Made by a program: the position numbers and the translations under genes
Part shown: piece by piece, positions 20,744-27,775 of the stretch
Position numbering within the stretch: the stretch's first letter is position 1
Layout: each line of letters starts with the position of its first letter
Assembly (NCBI GenBank): GCA_964464755.1
Contig: CAYXGZ010000035.1
Coordinates: 1-38,081, forward strand
Source: CAYXGZ01 sp964464755
GTDB lineage: Bacteria > Planctomycetota > MHYJ01 > JACPRB01
Length of the DNA stretch: 38,081 bases
Reading direction: 5' to 3'
The notes under the pieces: generated by a model
The model's input: the letters and a program-made list of their open reading frames with translations, nothing else
Told to the model about the DNA's origin: nothing
Databases searched by the model: none

Positions 20744-22704
20744 CGACGCGCCGCATCGACCGGGTCCGCAAGCGCGACGGCCAGGTGGTCGCCTACGACG
20801 AGCGCAAGCTCGCGGAGGCCATCTTCCGCGCGGCCCGGACCGCGGGGCGCGAGAACCGCTGGCTCGCCGACGACCTGGCGGGCGTCGTGACGACCTACCT
20901 CGAGCGCCACCACGACCGCGAGGTCCCCTCGAGCGCGGAGATCCGGCGCATGGTCGAGCGCATCCTCTTCGAGACCGGCCACGCCGAGGTCGCCCGCGCC
21001 TACCTCCTGCACGGCGAGTCGAAGCGGCGCGAGGCCGCGCCCGCCGCGCCCGAGGAGCCCGCCGGCGAGCTCTTCCCGACCGAGCCGGTGCTCGTCGAGG
21101 GCGCCGCGCGCGGCGAGGTGAGCACCTGGGGCCGGGAGCGCATCTCCGCGGCCCTCGTGAAGGAGGCGGGCCTCGACCCCGAGAGCGCGGGCGAGATCGC
21201 GGCCGCCGTCGAGCGCCGCGTCTTCCGCGGGGGCGAGCGGCGGGTGGCCACGTCGCTGATCCGCGAGCTCGTCAACCAGGAGCTGCTGGCCCGGGGCCAC
21301 GGCTCGAAGATGCGCCGGCAGCTCGTCGTCGGCCTCCCGAAGTACGACCTGGACCGGCTGGTGCGGCCCGGCGCGGACGCCGAGGCGCCCGCCGACCCCG
21401 ACCGCCTCTGCCGCACGATCGGCGAGACGACGCTGAAGCAGTACGCGCTGCAGGAACTGCTCCCGCGCGAGGTGGCCGACGCGCACCTCGAGGGGCGGAT
21501 CCACCTCCACGACCTCGACTACCCGCTGAAGCACCACTGGCTCGCCGTCCCGGCCTCCGCGATCCTCCGCGACGGGGCGAGGACCGGGCCCGCGGCCTAC
21601 GCCGAGGCGCCCGTCGACGCCCGCGACCTCGGGGCGCACCTCGCCGCCTGGTCGGCCGCCGCCTCGCGCCACGTGGCGGGGGGCCTGGAGCTCGACGGCG
21701 TCGAGACGGCCTTCGGCACGCTGCTCGCGGGCCGCGAGGAGGAGGCGCCCCGCGAAGCGCGGGCGCTGCTGCTCGCCCTCGCGGGCCTGGACCGCCCGGC
21801 GACCTGGCTCGGCATCGATCCCCTGGCCCGCCGCAGCGCGCCCGCCGCGCGCAAGCCCGCGCGGGCCTTCGCGCGCCACCTGCTCGGGGCCGCGGCGGAT
21901 CTCCCGTCGCCCCTCGTCGTCCAGGCCGGGCCCGAGGTCTTCGCCGACGAGGACGGGCTGGCGCTGCTGCGCGAGGCCTGCCGCCTGGCGGCCGCCCGGG
22001 GCGGCGTGCGCTTCCTGCTCGACCGGCCGGGGCTGCCCGGGCGCCGCGTCTCGCGCCACTCGGTCCGCGGGCCCGCGGAATCCGGCGACGAGTTCCGCAT
22101 CGCCCACGCCGCGACGATCAACCTGCCCCAGGCCTGCGCGCGGAGCGAGGCGGGGACCGACTTCTACGCCGAGCTCGAGACGGCGCTCGCGGCCGCGGTG
22201 CGGGCCCACCTCGTGAAGCGGGGCCTGGGCCGCGCGACGAAGGGCGACGCCGCGGAGTACGCGATCGGCGTCTGCGGGCTCGACGAGGCCGTGCGCCTGC
22301 TCTGCGGCTCCGCGATGGCGGAGGACGAGGGCGCGCTGCGCGTCGGCATCCGCGTCCTCTCGTTCCTGTACTTCCGGGTCCGCGAGGAGGCCGAGAAGCA
22401 GGGGCTGAGGCTGGCGCTGCACGACCTGGAGGACGACGGCGCCTCCGGGCGCTTCCTCCGCATCGACCGCCAGATGTTCCCCCGCATCCGGGGGCTCGAG
22501 GCGGCCTCCGGTCCGCGCGCGGCCTACTCGCCCGGCGTCCACCTCGGCGGCGCCGCGGCGCTGGACCGGGAGTCGCGCTTCCACACGCTGCTGACCCAGG
22601 CGGCCGTTCGGGTGCCCCGGGGCTCCCTCGCCGCGCCCGAGCTGCTCGCGCTGCTGCGGCACGCCGGGACCGGGACCCTCTGCTCCCAGGTCGCCGTCCC
22701 GTGA
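20740..22704 (+). CDS. ATP-cone/NrdD-like protein lacking the glycyl-radical C-terminus
   Basis: 654 aa, GTG start overlapping nrdR. Residues 4-90 are an ATP-cone (VRKRDGQVVAYDERKLAEAIFRAAR). Residues about 118-200 resemble a second, divergent ATP-cone. From about 205 the protein resembles class III ribonucleotide reductase NrdD: TLKQYALQELLPREVADAHLEGRIHLHDLDYPL, then ATINLPQAC about 458-466 and YAIGVCGLDEAVRLLCG about 507-523. The chain stops soon after ESRFHTLLTQAA. The zinc-binding four-Cys cluster and the RVxGY glycyl-radical loop that complete NrdD are missing, and the rsgA start overlaps the stop, so no room remains for them. It may be catalytically dead, regulatory, or dependent on a separate radical subunit. 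No nrdG lies nearby. Confidence 0.78.
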   Translation: MTTRRIDRVRKRDGQVVAYDERKLAEAIFRAARTAGRENRWLADDLAGVVTTYLERHHDREVPSSAEIRRMVERILFETGHAEVARAYLLHGESKRREAAPAAPEEPAGELFPTEPVLVEGAARGEVSTWGRERISAALVKEAGLDPESAGEIAAAVERRVFRGGERRVATSLIRELVNQELLARGHGSKMRRQLVVGLPKYDLDRLVRPGADAEAPADPDRLCRTIGETTLKQYALQELLPREVADAHLEGRIHLHDLDYPLKHHWLAVPASAILRDGARTGPAAYAEAPVDARDLGAHLAAWSAAASRHVAGGLELDGVETAFGTLLAGREEEAPREARALLLALAGLDRPATWLGIDPLARRSAPAARKPARAFARHLLGAAADLPSPLVVQAGPEVFADEDGLALLREACRLAAARGGVRFLLDRPGLPGRRVSRHSVRGPAESGDEFRIAHAATINLPQACARSEAGTDFYAELETALAAAVRAHLVKRGLGRATKGDAAEYAIGVCGLDEAVRLLCGSAMAEDEGALRVGIRVLSFLYFRVREEAEKQGLRLALHDLEDDGASGRFLRIDRQMFPRIRGLEAASGPRAAYSPGVHLGGAAALDRESRFHTLLTQAAVRVPRGSLAAPELLALLRHAGTGTLCSQVAVP

Positions 22705-23609
22705 GGGGTCGGGTCGTCCGGATCGCCGGCAAGACGACCGACGTGCAGTCCCCCGAAGGGCTCTACTGCTGCACCTTCCGCGGGCGCCTGAAGCAGGGCC
22801 CCCGGGACGCGACGCGGCTCGCGGCCGTCGGCGACGAGGCGGAGTTCCAGGTCACGGGCCCGCGCGAGGGCATCATCGACCAGATCCTGCCGCGCCGCTC
22901 CAAGCTCTCGCGGCCCGACGCGGGCTCGGCGCGCCGCGAGCAGGTCATCATGGCGAACATCGACGTCGCGGTGATCGTGCAGGCGGCCGCGCGGCCGGAC
23001 CTGGACCTGCTGACGCTCGACAAGTGCACCGTGATGACCCAGGCGACGGGCCTGCCCGCGGTGATCTGCATCAACAAGTCGGACCTGGCGCCGTCCGCCC
23101 AGGCGGACTTCTACCCGGCGGCGGGGTACCCGCTGTTCCGGACGAGCGCGGCGACGGGCGCCGGGGTGGCGGAGCTGCGGGCCTTCCTCGAGGGCAAGGT
23201 CTCGGTCTTCCTCGGCCCCTCGGGCGTGGGCAAGTCGAGCCTGCTCAACGCGCTGGCGCCGGGGAAGGACCTGCGGACCGGCGACGTGAGCCGGAAGACC
23301 GGGGAGGGACGGCACACGACGACCTGGGTGGAGCTGCACGACCTCGGCGGCGGGACCTTCGTCGGGGACACGCCGGGCCTCGAGGCGTTCACGTTCTGGA
23401 AGGTCGACGCGGGCAACCTCCGGGAGCAGTTCCCGGAGTTCGAGGAGCTCGCGCCGTCGTGCAAGTTCCGGGACTGCCGGCACCGCCGGGAGCCGAAGTG
23501 CGCGGTGCTGGCGGCGGTCGGGGAGGGGCGGATCGCGGCGAGCCGGCACGCCTCGTACCTCCGCATCCTGGAGCTCCTGGAGTCGAAGGCGGACCCCTTC
23601 GGGCCGTAG
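22701..23609 (+). CDS. rsgA: Ribosome small-subunit-dependent GTPase RsgA
   Basis: 302 aa circularly permuted GTPase that checks late 30S ribosome maturation. The order of motifs is diagnostic: OB-fold (about 1-65), then NKSD (125-128), SAATG, the P-loop GPSGVGKSS (173-181), TTT of switch I, and DTPG. A C-terminal zinc finger has Cys254, Cys259, His261 and Cys267 (CKFRDCRH...C). GTG start overlaps the upstream stop in GTGA. It is slightly shorter than E. coli RsgA, which has an N-terminal extension. It ends the operon; a 105-base gap with a putative sigma-28-like promoter follows. Confidence 0.95.
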   Translation: MRGRVVRIAGKTTDVQSPEGLYCCTFRGRLKQGPRDATRLAAVGDEAEFQVTGPREGIIDQILPRRSKLSRPDAGSARREQVIMANIDVAVIVQAAARPDLDLLTLDKCTVMTQATGLPAVICINKSDLAPSAQADFYPAAGYPLFRTSAATGAGVAELRAFLEGKVSVFLGPSGVGKSSLLNALAPGKDLRTGDVSRKTGEGRHTTTWVELHDLGGGTFVGDTPGLEAFTFWKVDAGNLREQFPEFEELAPSCKFRDCRHRREPKCAVLAAVGEGRIAASRHASYLRILELLESKADPFGP

Positions 23610-23642
23610 GGAGGGGGGGGCTTCCCGGGCCCCGCATTTCGG

Positions 23643-23670
23643 GTAAGATTCCGGGGCGGGCTGCCGATAT
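23643..23670 (+). promoter_or_regulatory. FliA/sigma-28-like promoter upstream of the small ORF and smc
   Basis: GTAAG at 23643-23647, 15 bases, GCCGATAT at 23663-23670. It lies 33 bases after the rsgA stop and 44 bases before the 20-codon ORF. It is the only good promoter-like element seen between rsgA and smc. Confidence 0.55.
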
Positions 23671-23714
23671 AAGCTTCGGAAGTCCGCAGGGGTCCACAGG
23701 GGAAGGAGAGAGGG

Positions 23715-23777
23715 ATGAAGATGTTCCGCCGCCTGCTGTCCGCACTCCGCTCGATCACCGGCACGCTCCTCGCCTAG
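23715..23777 (+). CDS. Putative 20-aa small protein or leader peptide before smc
   Basis: A 20-codon ORF encoding MKMFRRLLSALRSITGTLLA. It has an excellent ribosome site, GGAAGGAGAGAGGG, directly upstream of its ATG, stronger than that of most neighbours. The peptide is basic at the N-terminus and amphipathic or hydrophobic throughout, suiting a membrane-associated small protein. It sits between a putative sigma-28-like promoter and smc, whose ATG follows 59 bases after its stop. There are no codon runs typical of amino-acid attenuators (four Leu and four Arg are spread out). No known family is recognised. It could be a real small protein or a translated leader. Confidence 0.45.
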   Translation: MKMFRRLLSALRSITGTLLA

Positions 23778-23836
23778 GCGAGGGTCCGTCCCGGGGTCGG
23801 CGTCCGCGGCCAGCGTTCCAACACGGGGATTCCCGA

Positions 23837-26800
23837 ATGCAACTCAAGAAGCTCGAGATGTGCGGGTTCAAGTCGTTCGCGCAGAAGACGGAGATCCTCT
23901 TCGAACCCGGCGTGACGTGCATCGTCGGCCCGAACGGCTGCGGCAAGTCGAACGTGGTCGACGCGATCAAGTGGGTGCTCGGCACGCTGTCGCACAAGTC
24001 CGTCCGGGGCGAGGAGATGCTCGACGTCATCTTCAAGGGCGCGGACGGCGCGGGCCCCGCGGGGATGGCGGAGGTCTCGCTGACGCTGGACAACGCGGAC
24101 CACGCGCTGCCGGTGGACTTCGCCGAGGTGACGATCACGCGCCGGCTGTACCGCAGCGGCGAGGGCGAGTACCTGATCAACCGCACGGCCTGCCGCCTCA
24201 AGGACATCCGGGACCTGCTCTACGGGACCGGCATCGGGGCGGACAACTACTCGATCATCGAGCAGGGCAAGATCGACCGCCTGGTGACGAGCGACCCGAA
24301 GTCGCGTCGCCTGGTCTTCGACGAGGCGGCGGGGATCTCCAAGTACCGGGCGCGGAAGAAGGAGACGGAGAACCGGCTCGAGAAGGTGACGCAGGACCTC
24401 CTGCGGGTGAACGACGTCGTGCGCGAGGTGCAGCGGGAGCTGCGCTCGGTGCGCGGGCAGGCGGGCCGGGCGGCCCGCTACCGCGAGATGACCAACGAGT
24501 ACCGCGTGAAGCGGACGCTCGTCCTGGTGCACGACTACCGGTCGCTGCGCGGCGAGGGCGCGGAGCTCGAGGCCCGGATCGCGGGGCTCGAGGCGGCGCA
24601 GGCGGAGCGGGGCGCGGCCCTCGGGGCGCGGCGCGAGGAGCTGGCCCGGCTGGAGCGCGAGGTGCGCGAGCTCTCCGACCGGAGCTCGGCGCTGGCCTCG
24701 GAGCGCAGCGCGGCGGCGTCGCGGGCGGAGTTCTACGACCGGGCGCTCGCGGCGGCGGAGCGGCGCGTCGCGGAGCTCGCGGAGGCCCGGGAGCTGGCGC
24801 GGCGGGAGCGGGACTCGGCCTCGGCGCTGCTCGCGGAGCAGCGCGGCCACCTCGGCGCGGCCGAGGCGGAGCGGGAGCGCGCGCTGGCGGAGCTCGGGGC
24901 GATCGACGCCAAGGTCGCGGAGCTCGGCGGGTGGCTCGAGGAGGCGCAGCGGTCGTGCCGCGAGACGGCGGCGGACCTCGAGGCCCGGAAGGCGGAGGCC
25001 GTGGCGCTGGCCCAGCAGGAGTCGCGGGCGCGCAACGAGCTGTCGCAGGCGAAGTCGGACCGCGACGCCGCGGAGGCGCGGCGGGCGCGGGTCGAGGAGC
25101 AGGCGGCCGCCGCGGCGGCCGAGCTCGAGGCGCTGCGTCCCGAGGTGGAGGCCGCGCGGGCGCGGAAGGCCGAGTTCGAGGAGGCCGTGGCCCGCCTGAA
25201 GCGGGCCGTGGCGGCGGGCGAGGAGGAGCAGGCCGCGCTGCAGGTGGAGACGGCCCGGCTGGACGGCGAGCTGATGCAGCTCCGGGCCGCGCGGGACCGC
25301 AGCGAGTCGCGGCGGGAGACGCTGCGCGAGCTGGAGTCCGCGTTCGAGGGCCTGGGCCAGGGGGCGCGCCGGCTGCTGAAGGCGAACCTGCCCGGGCTCT
25401 GCGGCACGGTGGCGGACCTCCTGGAGGCGCCCGCGGAGCACGTCGCGGCCGTCGAGGCGGTGCTCGGCGAGCAGGCCGGCACGGTCGTCTTCGAGACCTC
25501 GGAGCACGTGCGGCTCGCGCTCGAGTTCCTGCGGGAGCACCGGCTCCCGAGGACCTCGGTGCTGTCGCTGGACCGGCTGCGGGCGCCCCTGCGCCCGCAC
25601 GGCACGCTGCCGCGGGTCTCGTCGCTGGTGACGGCCGGCGAGCGCTACCGCGCGCTGGCGGAGGCGCTGCTCGGCGACGCGATCCTCGCGCCGACGGAGA
25701 GCGCGGCGGACATCCTGGCCTCGCTGCCCCACGCGATCACCACGGTGGTCGCGCGCTCGGGCGACGTCTTCGACGCGAACGGCTCGGTGTGGACGGGCCG
25801 CCGGACGGGCGGGCTCGTCTCGCGGAAGACCGAGCTGAAGACGCTGGAGTCGGAGATCGCGCAGTTCCAGGACGCCATCGCGCGGCTGGAGTCGGAGCGG
25901 AAGGCCGCCGGCGACCGCGCGGCGGAGCTGGAGCGGCGGCTGCGCGAGCAGCGGCACGAGGTCTACGACCAGGGCATGGCCCTGAGCGACACGCTGAAGA
26001 CGCTGGAGCTGCGCGAGCAGCGGATGGAGCGGATCGAGTCCGACCGGGGCCACCTCGTGGCGGAGCTCGGGCAGGCCGCGGCGCGGATCGTGGAGCTCGA
26101 CGCGCGGCGCGGGGAGCTGGAGGCGCGGATCGCCTCGATCGAGCAGTCGCTCGAGGGGGCGGAGCGCTCGGCGGCGTCGCTGGCGGAGGCGCTGAAGCTG
26201 TCGGAGGCCGCGCGGGAGGACCTGAGGGCCCGGCACGGGGCGCTGCAGGTCGAGCGGGCCACGGCGGAGGAGCAGAGGATCTCGGCGTCGCGCCGGGTGG
26301 ACATGGTCGCGGCGGAGATCGCCCGGCACGAGGAGACGGCGCGGCGGCAGGAGGAGAGCCTCGCGCAGATCGACTCGCGGTCCGCGGCGGCGGGCGCGGA
26401 GCTGGAGACGCAGCGGGCCGAGCAGGCCGCGGCGGCGGGCGTGATCGCGGAGAAGCAGGCCGCGGCCGAGGCCGCGGCGGCGGAGCGCGACGCGGCGCAG
26501 GCGCGGCTGGAGTCGGGCCGGGACGGGGCGGCGGAGCTGCAGCGGGGGCTGGACGAGGGCGGCCGCGACCTGCAGGAGGCGCGCGTGCGCCAGGCCCAGC
26601 GCTCGGCGGCGCTGGAGAACCTCGCCGCGAGGGCGCGCGAGGAGCTGGAGCTCGACCTGGCGGCCGAGGCGGCCCCGGCCGCGGAGGCGCCGGAGGCGGA
26701 CGGCGGCGAGGCCGCGTTCGCGGTGGAGGAGGAGCTCGCGGCGGAGCTGCTGGCGCCCGCGGCGCCCGCGGAGCCGGAGACGGACTGGACCGCGCTGGCC

Positions 26801-27697
26801 CGGGAGACCGAGGAGCTGCGCGCGAAGATCGCGGGCTTCGGCGCGGTCAACGTCGTGGCCCTCGAGCAGCTCGACGGCCTCGAGGCGCGCGAGAAGGACC
26901 TCCTGGCGCAGCAGGACGACGTGGAGAAGGCGAAGCGGCAGCTCGAGGAGCTGATCCGGCGCATCGACCGCGAGAGCAAGATCCTCTTCGAGCGGACGCT
27001 CGAGTACGTCCGGGAGCAGTTCGGCACGATCTTCCGGAAGGTCTTCGGCGGCGGCAAGGCGGACATCGTCCTCCAGCAGGAGGAGGGCGTGGACCCGCTC
27101 GACCAGGGCCTCGAGGTCATGGCGCGGATCCCGCAGCGGGAGCTGATGCCGATCTCGTCGCTCTCCGGCGGCCAGAAGACCCTGACGGCCTTCTCGCTCG
27201 TCATGGCGCTGTTCCGCGCGAACCCGAGCCCGTTCTGCGTGCTCGACGAGGCGGACGCGGCGCTCGACGAGGCGAACGTGGACAAGTACGCCGGCATGGT
27301 GAACGAGTTCGTCGGCGAGACGCAGTTCATCGTCATCTCGCACAACAAGCGGACGATGGCGGCGGCGGACGTGCTCTACGGCGTGACGATGGAGACGCCC
27401 GGCATCTCGAAGAAGGTGAGCGTCGACCTCCACGGCGAGGGCGGCATGGAGTCGCTGCGCAAGCGCCGCGACGAGCTGATGGCCGCGCGGGCGGAGTCGG
27501 CGGGCCGGAAGGCCGCCGAGATGTCCCGCGTCCGCGAGGCGGCGACGGCGGCGCTGGCGGCCGAGGAGCAGGGCGAGCCCGTCCCCGCGGCCGCGCCCGC
27601 GCCCGCGCCGGAGCTCCCCGAGGTGCTCGACGCGACGAAGCTCCTGGACCCGTACAACTACTCCGCGCCCCCGCCGGAACCCCCGGCGGCGACCTAG
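23837..27697 (+). CDS. smc: Chromosome segregation/condensin ATPase SMC
   Basis: 1286 aa. The N-terminal head has the Walker A GPNGCGKSN at 31-39 and LLYGTGIGADNYSIIEQGKID about 133-153. Coiled coils run about 165-505 and 680-990. The hinge is about 508-660. The C-terminal head carries LSGGQKTLTAFSL about residue 1109 and Walker B FCVLDEADAALDEAN about 1133. As the core of condensin (with ScpA/ScpB, not in window) it organises the chromosome and helps sister separation. An unusual Ala/Pro/Glu-rich insert lies about 945-975. A C-terminal tail of about 90 residues beyond the head, Ala/Pro-rich and ending PPPEPPAAT, exceeds the usual length of about 1190. The ATG at 23837 directly precedes the canonical start QLKKLEMCGFKSF. 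Confidence 0.95.
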   Translation: MQLKKLEMCGFKSFAQKTEILFEPGVTCIVGPNGCGKSNVVDAIKWVLGTLSHKSVRGEEMLDVIFKGADGAGPAGMAEVSLTLDNADHALPVDFAEVTITRRLYRSGEGEYLINRTACRLKDIRDLLYGTGIGADNYSIIEQGKIDRLVTSDPKSRRLVFDEAAGISKYRARKKETENRLEKVTQDLLRVNDVVREVQRELRSVRGQAGRAARYREMTNEYRVKRTLVLVHDYRSLRGEGAELEARIAGLEAAQAERGAALGARREELARLEREVRELSDRSSALASERSAAASRAEFYDRALAAAERRVAELAEARELARRERDSASALLAEQRGHLGAAEAERERALAELGAIDAKVAELGGWLEEAQRSCRETAADLEARKAEAVALAQQESRARNELSQAKSDRDAAEARRARVEEQAAAAAAELEALRPEVEAARARKAEFEEAVARLKRAVAAGEEEQAALQVETARLDGELMQLRAARDRSESRRETLRELESAFEGLGQGARRLLKANLPGLCGTVADLLEAPAEHVAAVEAVLGEQAGTVVFETSEHVRLALEFLREHRLPRTSVLSLDRLRAPLRPHGTLPRVSSLVTAGERYRALAEALLGDAILAPTESAADILASLPHAITTVVARSGDVFDANGSVWTGRRTGGLVSRKTELKTLESEIAQFQDAIARLESERKAAGDRAAELERRLREQRHEVYDQGMALSDTLKTLELREQRMERIESDRGHLVAELGQAAARIVELDARRGELEARIASIEQSLEGAERSAASLAEALKLSEAAREDLRARHGALQVERATAEEQRISASRRVDMVAAEIARHEETARRQEESLAQIDSRSAAAGAELETQRAEQAAAAGVIAEKQAAAEAAAAERDAAQARLESGRDGAAELQRGLDEGGRDLQEARVRQAQRSAALENLAARAREELELDLAAEAAPAAEAPEADGGEAAFAVEEELAAELLAPAAPAEPETDWTALARETEELRAKIAGFGAVNVVALEQLDGLEAREKDLLAQQDDVEKAKRQLEELIRRIDRESKILFERTLEYVREQFGTIFRKVFGGGKADIVLQQEEGVDPLDQGLEVMARIPQRELMPISSLSGGQKTLTAFSLVMALFRANPSPFCVLDEADAALDEANVDKYAGMVNEFVGETQFIVISHNKRTMAAADVLYGVTMETPGISKKVSVDLHGEGGMESLRKRRDELMAARAESAGRKAAEMSRVREAATAALAAEEQGEPVPAAAPAPAPELPEVLDATKLLDPYNYSAPPPEPPAAT

Positions 27698-27707
27698 GAA
27701 TCCTCGG

Positions 27708-27736
27708 CCGCGGGCGGGGAAGGCCCCCGCCCGCGG
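27708..27736 (+). terminator. Intrinsic-type terminator after smc
   Basis: A perfect 12-bp GC stem (27708-27719 with 27725-27736) and 5-base loop begin 10 bases after the smc stop, followed by TCCCTTTCATTCC. The T-run is weak, but a stem of this strength is not seen after other genes in the window. Confidence 0.6.
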
Positions 27737-27762
27737 TCCCTTTCATTCCCCGGGAGATGGGG

Positions 27763-27768
27763 TACAAT
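27763..27768 (+). promoter_or_regulatory. Leaderless-type promoter (-10 TACAAT) of the GAF-PilB gene
   Basis: TACAAT, flanked by GGGG and CCCC, ends 7 bases before the ATG at 27776. A weak TTTCAT lies at a suitable -35 distance, in the terminator tail. There is no Shine-Dalgarno before the ATG. Confidence 0.5.
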
Positions 27769-27775
27769 CCCCGCC

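Noticed and set aside
23774..27433. Minus-strand frame of 1219 codons opposite smc
   Set aside because: Low-complexity Leu/Arg-rich antisense shadow of the smc coiled coil; no start site or family motif.
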